This document shows positions 36,241-49,500 of a DNA stretch of 64,000 bases, one piece after another. The stretch comes from Chara braunii. Taxonomy: Eukaryota; Streptophyta; Charophyceae; Charales; Characeae. The notes below the pieces were generated by a model, which saw only the letters and a program-made list of their open reading frames with translations, ran no database searches and had not been told where the DNA came from. The stretch is taken from contig BFEA01000554.1 in the NCBI GenBank assembly GCA_003427395.1, positions 691,803-755,802 of the forward strand. The letters run 5' to 3'. Made by a program: the position numbers and the translations under genes. How positions within the stretch are numbered: the stretch's first letter is position 1; each line of letters starts with the position of its first letter.

Positions 36241-36763
36241 GTGAAATCAGACTTGTCTCAATATCGCTTACAACATGCATACATGCATGAACCGATGGCA
36301 AACCAACTTCTTCAGCTCAGAATCAGCAATGAACTTGCACTGGCGACATGCGCCCACACAGAAACTCAACTCAAGTCGACTGTTATAACCTGCGGCTATG
36401 GCCGCCGAACACTCACAGTCCCCACTGAACACTGTCGACACCATCAACCTCAACCTCCCTCACACACGCACGCACGAGGATCCACCCTGAATGTCCACAC
36501 AGCACACACACACACACAGTACACTGTTGACAGCAGCAGCTTGGCCGCTATGGCCGCCATCGTCTTCCTCAGCCCACTTCTGCTACGGGCACCTGCAGAC
36601 CTCCACCGAACAAGTCGCTCTAGCAACGCTTCCACAACCCTCACAGGCAAATGAATGTATGCATGTTGTAAGCGATATTGAGACCAAGTCTGATTTCACT
36701 GGTATCAGAGCCTACAGCGTGTGCATGTGTGCAGTGTGGACATTCACGGCGGATCCTCCTGCG
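36241..36763. repeat. Two interleaved inverted repeats
   Basis: Arm A (36241-36287, GTGAAATCAGACTTGTCTCA and onward) is inverted at 36652-36699 with ~44 of 47 matches. Arm B (36472-36514, CGAGGATCCACCCTGAATGT and onward) is inverted at 36719-36763 with few mismatches. The order is A, B, A', B', so the two stems cannot form together without a pseudoknot. A direct repeat GGCTATGGCCGCC / CGCTATGGCCGCC lies at ~36395 and ~36545. Confidence 0.75.
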
Positions 36764-38170
36764 TTCAATGGTTTGTACAGCGGATAAAGACACGATCCCA
36801 TGTGCACGAGAACGACCCTTTCTGTACATTTGATCCTTTATAGGCTATATCAGCATAGCTGGGAGGTCAGACACAGCACAACGACAAACAACTCACACTA
36901 AAACATCGATTCACACACCTCGAGCATGAACTTCTATATACTGTAGAAGATAAGTCCATACAGCAGTCAAAAAGAGAGCAAGTTGAAGGACTGTCGCTTC
37001 CTAGTGTGCTTTTGTTTCAAGATTGACACTGGCATCTGACCAAGTGTAACTGCACAGATGCTTGCCTTCGATTGTAAATATCTCACAACCCGAAACAGGG
37101 AATCAGATGCACGCAGATTGCGTGGCACAAAAGGAAGAGAAGACAGGGAATCAGACATTTGCAAATTATGCACCACGATAGAAGATGAATAGAGCAAGAT
37201 GAACGCTCGCTGACACATATGATTGAATACCCCTTTTCTGTAAGGTCGAGCAAAACGGAATGCTTTAGATTTTTGAGTGAGCGCACAGCATATGAAGACG
37301 GAGTGCGGCCACGGCAACCTCTTTCTTCACATGCCATGCACTGCACAATTTGAAGAGAGGCGAACAATTTGACTGGATGTAAAAGAAGACTATGCGGAGA
37401 GCAGCAAGGGCAGAATACACATTCCAGTGTGTGGGCAGGTTAAGGAAAAGTGAAAGGCGAGACAGAAATGGAAAGAACACAGAACACTCACCAAGAGAAC
37501 TTTCATGCACGAGGATGATCGCCGCATGACCTCCTATCAGCACTGAGTACTTCTTAGGAACCAGGGCTGCTACAGTGATTAGCACATGCCCATGCCCTTG
37601 TATCAGTACAAGGAACAAAATCCAACTCCAGACATTTCACAACCCTCCCTTGCCCCCAGACTGCCCACTCAAAAATGAAACAAATAAGAGCAAAACCAGT
37701 AAAAAAAAAAAAAGAAGGACACCCACACACATTCCCTCCATAGAAGCCTGTTTTTATGAAAAATTGAACACCGAATTTGCTGGTTTTTTGCTCTGATTTG
37801 CTCTGATCAACCGTCAACAGTGGTCAAGAATTTTTCAACAGAGGTAAAGGGTTTTCCATTTCCCTGCTGCACAATTTGACTAACACTGATCCGATTATTA
37901 ATTTTCAAAGACGTCATATATATTGTCACATCACTACAAACTAAAAGAGATATATGACCCAGGACATGCACATCAAGTTTTTTCTTATGGGACTACTTCA
38001 CCACTGTTCGTGTGAAATATCCCATCGCCACTCTGTCTAAGGGCGTCCTCACACTAGGACTTTTTTACTTATTTCAGGACGGAATTGCGGCCAGATGCAT
38101 CCAGGTGCGGCCGTAAATGCGGTCAGATACATTTACGAGAGTGCTAGTGTGAGTACACCCTAAGACCAGA
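36764..38170. other. No gene seen
   Basis: Noncoding by my reading; T/A runs only. Confidence 0.4.
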
Positions 38171-38204
38171 AGATGCCAAATCCATTCAAATTTCATGTTG
38201 CTTC

Positions 38205-38350
38205 AACCCACAATGTGGGCCAAAGTAGCGAAAAAAAAAAAACAAAAAAAAAACGTTGCGGGACCACAGATGAGCATCAACCCACAACGTGGGCCAAAAT
38301 AGGGAAAAAAAAAAAAAACGTTGCGGGACCACAGATGAGCATCAATAAGC
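38205..38350. repeat. ~72 bp tandem duplication with A-runs
   Basis: CAACCCACAAYGTGGGCCAAA, an A-run, then CGTTGCGGGACCACAGATGA plus GCATCAA occurs twice. Confidence 0.9.
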
Positions 38351-38464
38351 AAATGAATGTATACTAAACGCTGTGCAACAGCATCTGAGACCAAGACTAC
38401 GTCTTTGGAAAGCCAGGAAACGAGTCCTGGCAGGTAAAATCGTCTGAACCACTGCACGCTCACT

Positions 38465-38650
38465 AGACCCTTCCTATACCCCCCAGAGAGATGGCCACAT
38501 GCAGTTCATGGACAAGAAGACTGACCATGTGCCACCCTGTTATAAATCCCAAAATCATAAATTGGTAAAGAGTAATATGGTATGCTTCCTATACCCCCCA
38601 GAGAGATGGCCACATGCAGTTCATGGACCACTAGACCCTTCCTTTACTGC
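38465..38650. repeat. ~118 bp direct duplication
   Basis: CTTCCTATACCCCCCAGAGA, GATGGCCACATGCAGTTCAT and GGAC occur at 38468 and 38585. Confidence 0.85.
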
Positions 38651-41005
38651 TCCTTTCGTTTTCAAACACCCAGAAGTAAAGAGTACCATGGTATGCTTTC
38701 ACTGGTCCACGTCAAAAATGTGTAGACGCAGCATATACACTTCGACTAAAGACGATAATACCTCGACTTTGTTTCACGACAGATATATTCATTGACTGGA
38801 TATTTAGCGCTCATTCCTCTGAAAGGCATCTCCCTCAGACCACTTGTATCTGTTCCTTATAGCTGCCATGTACTGGACAATAGACAGTTTCTTATACTAT
38901 GACGTCTCTCTTGATACAACATCAGAATTTTGTATTAAGTGGGCAGAAATACACACACACACACACATATGCACAGAGGGAAGGCGAGCGGGGGCGGGGG
39001 GAGGGGGGAGGGAGGGGAGGGAGTGTATACGGAGAGTAGAAACCAAGAGGGACAGCAAGGGAGGGAGTGTATAGAGTAGAAACCAACAGGGACAGCAACG
39101 CAGCGAACACACAAACAGATAGACACGAACTGAGAGAGCCAATTGAACTTCAAGGATAACCGATACATAGGCAATCTTTGTGAAGGCTGCACAGATGAGA
39201 ACACATAGCAAATGAATGCCAAGAAGACAGAGATCCAGAAAAATATTAATAGAAACTAAGTTACTTTTTCTCTTCACAAGTCACCAGCATTGTGACAGAA
39301 CACATGTACAAACTGAGGTCGCCATCATCAGCGGACTCAGTATACAGAATACCGGAGCAGGCCTGTTCCTTGGCGAGACGCTTGAATCTATCAATCTACT
39401 CTATCTACTACTGCCAACTACAGAGAAGCTGACGCCAAGGCAATGTGCAATCAATAACCCAACGAGGACTGCAACGACAACAATGGCAGCACCACCCAAT
39501 TGACATCATGGGAAAGGTTGCCTGGGAGTCCAGACACAGACCGTGAAGTTGCAGTGCGATCTCTTGAGCCGACCGGCGCAGAAAGCATGTCCTGTCGGTC
39601 CTCAACAGCCTTTTTCCTCCAGCCTCTCCTTTCCCAACCTCCTCGCGTTCCGATGCACTCGGATTCTCAATGGGCAACACCATCCCACTGCAAGAAACGC
39701 AGCAGTCAGCAACAGCCAGTGCAGTCATCGATCGCAGTCTCACCACATCCAGCCACACCACAAGGCCTTCCAACAGGAAAAAAAAAAAAAAGAGAAAACA
39801 ATATCAACTGTCAAAACAATATTCCCTACTCTGCAATCTACCAGATGACAAAAGTTGGACAGCAAATTTGCCAACAAAAGAAAAACAAAGCAAAATGAAT
39901 GAAGCCAGACAAAAGAATCATCATGACGCTGCCGCCTTTAGATTCGTCTTGTCGTAGGGATGATGCCGATGGTTTCTCTTCTCCCTGAAAGCTCCATATG
40001 AACTGTGTTCTGCAAATGCATCAAAGAACAACCAGAAACAAGTAGAACATCAAAGCATCAGTTCCACTATCGGCACTAAAAGCCATCCACTATAGAAACG
40101 AGCTTTACACAAACAACAGTCGTCATTTTTTTGCTCTTTGAAGCCAGCAGCTTGTCTGATCAGTCGCAACCTTACGGCTCGAAGAGCAGACGTTTCACGT
40201 CTGAATCCCACGAAGGCGCAAAGGCGCATGAGAATTTGACTGTCTCTCCGGATACCGCTAAATACATCAAAAGAATTTCAAACCCAAGGGAATGAGCCAC
40301 AACCTTGTTTTGGACATATGCACTTTCCTCAAAGTGAAACTAACTGTGGTATTAATGCTATTCTAAGAGGATTGAACGAGCGGTTTCGAAGCGCACAGAA
40401 CAGACACTGTCTCATGTGGTATTTTTCCACTATTTTTCTTTTTTTAATTGGTGAACTTGTCCCTGCCAGTACTAACGGATTGTTACTTCGTCATCTCTCA
40501 ATAATATCCACTATGAAAACACTCACAGACTAACACATAAGAAACACAGGTCCTCACAATCTTTCACCTGGACTGGTCACGCAAACCAAACACACTTTTC
40601 ATTAAAGCTTTCTACTAACTAATGTCACCAAACCAATGATTAAGCAGATACCGACGTGATAAACACCAAAATGAGACAAGGGAGGAGAAACAGAAACGCT
40701 GTCTATAATGCAATGTTACCTATTTGATTCTCCTTATCATTAGCTGCATAGGTGAATTAAGAACAGAAGACTACAATTACTCCACATATGTAGCCATTCA
40801 CGTCCACAATATGCAGGGCGAGAGAAGTGTCACAGCTTGTGAGGAAACACAGAAAAGTGCACACATGCACACACACATAAACACTCCACGTGTGGGGCAG
40901 AAATACAGAAAGAGAACCGGCAGATAATATGTGCACAATCTAAGCAAGCTGTCCCTGTTTTGCATGTCGTAGACAACTGACCATGCGCAGCTCAATGGAG
41001 ACTCA
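38651..41005. other. No gene seen; minor duplications
   Basis: A ~44 bp duplication (GGAGGGAGTGTATA, GAGTAGAAACCAA, GGGACAGCAA) lies at 39017-39100. A-runs lie near 39779-39792. No exon is supportable. Confidence 0.4.
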
Positions 41006-41009
41006 TAGA

Positions 41010-41169
41010 TTTCCTTCACAAAACTTCGTGTGTATACGGGGGCAAATGAAACATTGTTCACTCCGCAAGCCTGGTCACAGTAGGTGTTGTTTCCTTCACA
41101 AAACTTCGTGTGTATACGGGGGCAAATGAAACATTGTTCACTCCGCTAGCCTGGTCACAGTAGGTGTTC
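41010..41169. repeat. Near-perfect 80 bp tandem duplication
   Basis: 41010-41089 and 41090-41169 differ at one base by eye (CTCCGCAAGCC versus CTCCGCTAGCC), which indicates a recent duplication. Confidence 0.95.
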
Positions 41170-43123
41170 GGCCTTTCGTCAACCTAGACAGAGAGGAAGC
41201 ACTCGGCTTTCAGCCAGTCTATCGTTCGACGAAGAAAGAAACTCGATCATAAGGTGTGAAACTTGCATTTTTCCCCACTGAAGCCCGTACGAACACAGGA
41301 TAGAGAGATCTCCATCGCAATGTCAACCACCTGACAAATGAGTTACAGAAAGGAAGCATGCATGTGGAGTACAGAGATCTTCCTCTCTATCAACAGTACG
41401 TGACTAAATACAGTCCCTTACACCAGAGAACTATTGTTTAAAGTGACCTACTAATGAAACAGCCCTTCCACCACCAGAGGCAGCAGAGAAACGAAAACTC
41501 CCTCGTACTGCATCAGTGTACTTCATGAGCCTACTCGATGGAAAGAAAAGTTACAAGACAGTACAAAAGATCTGATTTCCACTTCAAGAATTCAGATAAA
41601 CTTCTTACCTCTACTCGGAATCACCTCCCTTGCCTTCTCTGGGCGGCCTGCACGTCCACACGACAAATTGCACAACAATCCCACTTGTAAGGGCCCTACC
41701 TCAAAGCTTGCCCTTTCCCCGTCACTCACATCCTCTACACAATTGCCTGCACAATTCAACATCACATGGCAAGGACCTTCAAACGTTCAACAACATGGCA
41801 GGTCCACACATACATCCAGACCAACGTCAATTACTTGAAGTCCTCGCCACCTCTAACTTCGGCTTCATAACCACCATTAAACCAGCAGTACCTCGCCCAG
41901 GCAAAAACTTTGGAGGCAAAAAGAATCCGGCCCGGCAGACAGAGGCTTCTCACCACTAACAACGGTTTCTTATCACAACGAATACCTTCGAACAAATAAC
42001 TTCCAGAGACTCGTCACTGGAAACCTTTCATACTGCATGCCAATAGAATAACAGAATGACAAAAAATCAAACATTGAAAATGCACACATTCAATCAAAAG
42101 AGCGTGCATCCACGAGTTCACAGTTGACACAACGAGAACAGTCATATACCAATCGAATAAACACAACTCATTTCAGCCACTCTGAGCTCGAAAGACCTCC
42201 ACCACAGCCGATGACAGTCTCTCAAGTCCATCCTTCTCCCAGTGCTTTTCACACCCTCAGTTACTCCCCGTAGAGCACCATATAGACAGCCTTTAGAGAG
42301 ACGCTTTCGATATCTCCTATCATTACTATCACAGAGACAGCTCCAGAAGTTGAGCAACTAGCTAAAACTTAAGTCAATCTCTCTCCTCCTTTCTTTCACC
42401 CTTAATTATAAACGGGTGACAGCCCCCTTGGACATACGGAGGTTGATACCATTCAAATTGGCAAGATGGGAATCATGTCGACTGATTATTCAATTGTATC
42501 GCCTCAGCCTTACCACATCCAGTCAGCCAATCTCAGATGGCCCCATACTGCCTACGCCCAACGACATCTGCCTCGACACTATTTTGCATCCACCCCAGGG
42601 GTGTGAAATATCATTGTGGATGACCCAGAGAGAGATGATTGCGGATGCCCCAGATCCAACTCACACGTAATGCCTCACAACAAGCAATTACACCACCAGT
42701 GCCCTTGAAGCTGTTTGACAAGCATAAACGAAACACACCAACCCTGGCCTGCCCGGCCTACAATGCCATACCAACTGCACCACATCAACTCCGTTCCCCA
42801 AGCGAATTCTGCTTCGCACACGTGGCTAATGTGGAGAATAACGTTCTATTTCTGTTTTTTCATTCTCTCTGATACCCCGGACCTATTCTGTCATTTTGCA
42901 AGTGGCCATTTTGAAAGTGGCCATCTACACATGGCCATTTTGAAAGTGGCCATCTACACAAGCATGCAAGTGGCAGTTACATTAATTCCCCAGTCTGGGT
43001 GAGTTTCCAGTTTCAATTCCATACTCGTTAGCGCACGGAGCTATAAACAAAGAACCATCTATGCATGCAACAACTGCAGAAGAAAAACACATTGAAGATT
43101 CCAACAGAACATCATATGCCTAC
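41170..43123. other. Region 3' of the cyclin L exons; last exon(s) not resolved
   Basis: Exon 7 of cyclin L ends in phase 1 at a GTAGGC donor (43118-43123), so at least one more exon should lie here or further left. A possible terminal piece on the minus strand near 42250-42330 follows an AG acceptor, but nothing Arg/Ser-rich stands out. A perfect ~29 bp tandem duplication (TGGCCATTTTGAAAGTGGCC) lies at 42903-42968. Confidence 0.4.
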
Positions 43124-43553
43124 CTCGTGCCCTCTCGTCCCTTGGTCGTTGCCGTTCCCTGTGCTCCCTTTCACGCTCTCTGTCCCGCACATGCTCCCTG
43201 TCCCTATCCCTCTCCCATTCTCGTTCCCTCTCTTTACTCCGCTCTTTCTCCTTCTCTCTCTCCCTTCCTCGCTCTCTGTGCCTTTCCCCCTCCCTTTCGG
43301 ACAACTCCTTTCGACTATCAACCAAACCCTTCCCCGATTCCCCCTTCACAAATTCTCCTTTCACAGTGTTATGCCCATTGGCCGTCGCCACAGGCATCGA
43401 CGGCACAGCAGATTCCCTGATTGTTGAAACAGGGGCTGGCTGTACGCTGTTCCCCACATCCATGCCACGAAAGCTATTTCCCTGTGCGCCATTCGCTTGC
43501 ATCACCGAGGAGCTGGTTGTTCCATTGGCTTGCTGCCTTCTGGCGTTCAATTC
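43124..43553 (-). CDS. CYCL1: Cyclin L exon 7 (Arg/Glu-rich tail)
   Basis: 430 bases from the acceptor TTTTTGACAG to the donor GTAGGC. It starts ELNARRQQANG, runs through ~80 polar residues (Asn/Ser/Val/Gly) and ends in ~60 residues of alternating Arg/Glu/Asp (EREREWERDRDREHVRDRE). That is the RE/RD form of the RS-like domain that targets cyclins L to splicing speckles. No stop before the donor, so a further exon is expected. Confidence 0.88.
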
Positions 43554-46500
43554 CTGTCAAAAAGCAAAAGAACATTCACACTGACATTTGTCAAACTCTC
43601 ATATTGCTTCAACGTTTGGCAACGACACCAGGGTTACCAGGAAGACCTACAACAGTGCATATTATTCACATACAGCACCACATACACATTTTATATCACA
43701 TTGACCTGCTTTCGATCAGGCATTCTATAGGAGCTGGTGGTTCCATTGACCTGCTTTCGATCAGGCATTCTATAGGAACACATTTTGACACCATCACATA
43801 CACAGTCAGGCCATCTATTCTCTCAGACAAGGTGAGGAGAGTGTGTTGAACATTCCGGCCTTCTATTCTCACAAGCAAGCTGAGAAAAGTCTCATAGTCG
43901 TTGGGAGTTCCAATACATCCTCCATACTGCGTAATCGTCGAATCACGAGCAACTTGAATATTCGATCGAATTGGCTTGGGACACTTCTTGCATAAGCTAG
44001 CTTTCGTTACCCAGGATCAAATTCCACATAGGGGCTTCTTTCCCACAGACTGCTCAAAATTATCCTCGTGACTACACGACTCTCACAACCTAAAGCAATT
44101 TAATCTCCAGTCTTTACACCAATCGTCACAGTTCCAAAGCTTCTTTTCAAAGCTTATAAATTATCCTCATGATTACGTGCCTCACAGCCTGAAGCTTCTT
44201 CAAAAAGTTGCCCAAACATTATCCCCACATACTTCCCAAGACTGCCTTCCTTTGCTTTCCATCCACCTCCTCGTGACCTGCATGCCTTCTTCAAACTGGC
44301 TACCGACAACAGACCAGACATACAAAAAGCCCACTCCATTCTCACACTGGATACTTTCAATCCTTCACGGCTTCTTGTGGTTCCGCTATACCAGAGCTCA
44401 CTTGGGTACCAGACACAGAGCTCGCTTGGGTACCAAACAAAATATCAACAACCCAATGGCAGCAATGCTCCAATAACGAGATCCGCGAGCACGCACAAGC
44501 GTGTGAGCCTTTAATCTTTTTACTTCAGAACTTGCCCAGAGCGATAGCGTGCAGGACAACAGATATCCGCAAAGCTAAGGCAAACACCATCACTTGCCAG
44601 CACATCTCCATTCATCGTTTACTTGTAGAAACCACGGTAGCCATGTTCACATGCAACACACACACGATTGCAAACAGTTCCAATTGATTGGTAATCGATA
44701 GTGACTACAAAGCAGTACACACCTGAACAGGAGCCGGAGGGTTCCACGCCCTCGTGCTAAGCACGAAGGACTTCTGATCCTTGCAGACCTCGATGTACTC
44801 AGCACGTGGATAGCTGTAAAGCAGCGCTAGCTCTCGACAAACTACATCTATATGTACACAGGAGTCAAGGACTATTCACTTCTGAGGAAGTAGAGAAATC
44901 TCAGATTTCAAGGGCGAGAACAGACAGCCGTAGAGCAGTGCACCGCACAGAATTTCGATATTCATCATGCAGACATCTACTGCCACCTTCAGCCAACCAA
45001 CTCCAAGCCTTTTAAATAGAGCCAAATAAAAAAGGGCAAGCGACAACCACTAGACCACACGAAACTGCACGACCAAAACTGCATTTCGTTTCGAACACAA
45101 ACTACCACGGAGGAGACCTTTATCTTGCAGGAGGGCCGCTTCCAAAACACCACGAAATACAGCAAACATTACCGAATGCGAAAAGACAAACATACTAAGA
45201 AGTAAACAATGGCATCCCAAACAAGCACCAGATATGCATCAATACACTTGGCCATTACAAGCACAAGGAACATCCAAACAGCTACAAGCACAGCGATCAT
45301 ACAACAGCGTGTGAAAAGGATATCTTCTTTCTTTGCATTGAAAACAAGCCACCACTGAGGATTCTCAGGAAGCGGCACTCTCGCTCTTCTAGCTGCAGCA
45401 TAAATCACACCGCATGCAACGACCTCTCCCTTGAAACGCACACAAAGCGTGGTGCGCAAGCTGCCATCACAAACACAAATCAGACAGCACCTCCCGTCAT
45501 TAGATGGACGAGTCCCTCTTCTCGACGACCTCATCCGCGTCTTGGCCGTCCCGGGACACAAAAACAAAACGTGTATCTGCACACCAACCCACACAAAACT
45601 CGATAACATCAAAAACAAACCCAACATCTACGAGAGCGACTCTCCTTTCACACAGATCCGAACCAAAAACTACCAATTTGATTTCCCCCCCCAAAAAAAA
45701 TCAACTGCTCCTCAACGACCCCTCAACGCCAAATCATGTACCAATTTGCTTTCCCACAAAAAATATAAACTGCCTTGCACCGAAGACGTTCACAGCACTC
45801 CGCACCGAAAAGACCAGTCGAAAAGAAAACGTGAACCTCAACCAGGGAAGAACCCAGCCCGCACGCGCGCACTCGCACACATGAGCGCACTTCAACCACA
45901 CAAACATTGTCCACAAGCGCAAACACCCCCACAGCAGACACTTACGCAGACACCTATACTTTCAAACTACAACTCATTTCTCTAACGCTAAGTTGTCCGA
46001 ACAGAGCAATTAAGCTCGCAGATTGTTGTGCGTGCGGTAAACGCAGGCAAGCCTACCTGTCATTGGCAAGGTTCCACACTTGTTGCATAAGCTCGCTGCT
46101 TGCACCCAGGCTGTTCAAATAGTACAGAATGAACTTATGAGGGTGTTCCACGTGACAAATAAATCCCATTTCCTTGAGAATATGCCGCTCCGTCCGAATC
46201 AAGTCCAGCTTCAATTCTTCATATTTCTGCAAAAAGTCCAACGAGACAACAACAGCCCATTCCGCTTCACGTAAATACACTAACTGAAGTGCCGACAAAG
46301 ATTCTGGGGCATGCTTCTTTTCCTACATCCCACTTCATATCCATTTTGAAGCAAACCTGATCAACTTCACCAACCAATGCCACTACCCAAAGATTATGGG
46401 GCTTGCTTCTTCTCCTGCATCCCAAATGGACCACAGACGATTGGCATACAAAAAACATTCATTTACCTGGACATGGGCGAACACAAGTACAAGAACACGA

Positions 46501-49500
46501 ACCCACAAGTCCGCAGCAGCTACTCCTCGTCGTCTGTATTCCCCAGCACCTCCAGACAACAAGGACGAGGGAGGAAACCTGCTAACTACCGAGATCGACT
46601 ACCGGTAGGTAACCTTATTCCAAAAAAAGCCTTCTAACCAAAATAGGAAAACTATTCTGGGCCCCAGAAGTGGTGGTTTACACAACAAAACACATCACAA
46701 ACACAGAGATCATTACAGTCTTCCCCCGAACACAACGCACCCTGAAAAGGAACGTATACAAGGTATGTTTCCGGCCAGATACAGTCAGAATCAGGGTGCG
46801 TTTTGTTCGCGGGAAGACAGTAGCTGTGACTATATCTACTCCAGGTAACTTCCATCCGGCTTCCGTGGCTCCAGCTAACGCTGCAAACACGCTGAAATTA
46901 TCACTGAACATTTCCGCGCCTTGCCCAAAGGGATAGCCCTCAGCTCAGAACGGCGCCAGAGAAATGCAAAAAAAATTGCTCTCGTCCTTCAACACGAGGG
47001 GAAAAGCAGCCCATACATCCTGCATATCGGCATTTCTATAAAAAAGTGGTATACAGAAGCTTCGACGGATTCCATTACATTATTAGCATGCAAATCTAGA
47101 GAACGCGGAGTCAATGTTCGACAGAACGCTAGGACAAACACTCCACCGCGTAGCGACACTTAAACAAAACGGTTGGTAATCACGCCTACGAAATACTACA
47201 ACAGTATACAACACAGCCCATTTACTTGGAAATACCGTTTCACAGTCCCAAATAGCCGCTGCTTTTTTGCCCGCCACAACCTGACACTCTCTCGGCCGAC
47301 CAAACTTCCGCTTGCCTGCCACAGGAGTGCCCACTAACCCACTCAGAAGCTGCCCGCCAACCAATACCCACTAAAAGGACGGCACACATCTCCCCTAACC
47401 AACAGTATGGGCACGGCGGACTGGAATAGCACACCTCTTGCCTAAACACACAACACCCCACAGGCGAGTCCGAATTAGGCCCACACAGGGTTCCATAGAA
47501 CTAAGCCAGCTTAGGGGGGTGGGCGGGTGGAAGGGAAGGGGAAGGGGGGGTAAAGCCGTGGGGGGGGGGGGAGGAAGGCCGAGGAAGGATGGGGAAGACA
47601 ACGACACGCATTATACGCAAAGATCCGTCACAATCGCAACAGCGGACACTTCACCCAAACAGGTTGACCGTCTTCTACCGAATGCACATCTTTCGTTCGA
47701 CTGACCAGACTTATAATGCATATGTTTCCTTCGTCTAACCTGCCTGATGCATCCATTTTATTAGGTTGATGATTTCAATTATACATTCGCAGTCTCGCCT
47801 CGGAGCACAAAGACGAAAACCGCTTCCTTCACTGCGCGACAACATGGAAAACGTAGTGGAGGTGATCACTTCATAGGAGATAAAACTCTCATTATAAGCC
47901 ATCCATAACATCGGATTCGTTTACCGCCGATTCCGTTAAGAAAGTTATCTGCACGCCTGAAGTCTCGCCTCGGGGGACAAAGCAAAGACAAGTTCCTTCA
48001 CTCAGCGGCAGAATGGAAGTGGTGAGGCGTTGCACATTCAGCACAAAGATGAAAGTGACCTGGTAAGCCGTCAGTGACATCGGATTAGTTTAGACGGCTG
48101 CTGCTCCTCTTTTAAAGAACACCGCCTGAAGTCTCGCCTCGGGGGACGAAACAAAGACATAGAACTGCGTGCAGAGCCACTTCATCGTAAGTGAGTGCAT
48201 CATATTCACCTCAACGATCCAAGACCATCTATTATTACACAGCTACTACCGAGGTTAAAAATTTGCCCCTCATAACCGAGGTTAAAAATTTCCCTTTCGA
48301 TCTACCGAGGTTAAAATAAGCCCGTGCGCGAGGGCGTTTCAGCTACTACTTCCGATTTGCCATTCTTCTTTTCGACACTGTCGGTGAAACATTGGTAGAT
48401 TACCCAGCGGTGATTCACTTCCGGTCTGACATATTCTTGATACATTACACCGCGGTTATTCACTCCGGTTTGACATTCTTGCGCCAATTTTCCCGTCATC
48501 TACCGAGAGGTTAAAAAAAAAAACCGTGCACATGGGCATTTCAGCTACTTCCAATTTGACATTCTTTTCTTCTACACTGTCAGTCAGACATTGCTCGATT
48601 GCCCAGCGATTTTCCACTTCCGGTTTGACATTTTTCCTGTATGGTCGGTCGGACATCAATACCTTGTCCGCCGGTCATCATTTCCTTCCAAGTGAAAGCG
48701 ATACAGACCGAAAGTGACATTTATCCTATATGGTCGGTATGTATCGCTTTCACCACCCAGATAGGAAGAATGTCAAACCAGAGCAAGGTCGGTGAAAACG
48801 ATACAGACCGAAACTAGTTAGCAACCTCGCATGCATGCGAACAACACGCTACCTCGCATGCGGGAAACCGCTAATTAACCACGGCGACAACGGACAGTCT
48901 GCTCAGTAAGTTTAGACACTGGCCGCATTTCCTTCGCCCATCAACAAAGGGCATCTCGGGCAATAATCAACACGATATACCTCCACTGGCACTACTGGTA
49001 GTTGATATCCTGACAGGTCCCTACCACAGAAGACAAATGCCGGTCTGTGCCTCCACAGCTGCACGTCCAGGAGAGATCTGTGTCTCCACAGCTGCTGCAC
49101 ATCCACGAGAGATCTGCGTCTCTCCACAAACGCACGCCGATCTGAGAAATGAGCCTACGGACACCATTTCTGACGTCCTGTCCAGTGCCAATTATTCCTC
49201 GTCTCCTGGAACACCTAAGAAAGTCGAAAACGTCAGTCACATGATTTGCCAATTATTCCTCGGACGTCCTGAATATGTTCGCAGGATAGTTCCATACCGG
49301 CAGCAAAACTAACTTCACGAAAACAAAAGAAAAGAAAAAACACTTAAAAGTTCCCGAAAACTGTCGCTGAGCACGTACGTGGGCAACGCTTTCTTGTACG
49401 TGGGCGACGCCTTAGTGTACGTATTCGACGCTTTTGTGTACGTGGGCGACGAGGTCAAGATTCGACAGCTTATGGTACACGATGGTTGGCACAAGCCGTG

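Noticed and set aside
40168-40215. tRNA-like stretch ending TCTGAATCCCAC
   Set aside because: Only a simple CAGACG..CGTCTG hairpin is present; no acceptor or D-arm pairing and no proper B box.
42142-42357. Minus-strand frame as the last exon of cyclin L
   Set aside because: It follows an AG and could accept phase 1, but the residues do not resemble the cyclin L tail and several alternatives fit equally; left as unresolved.
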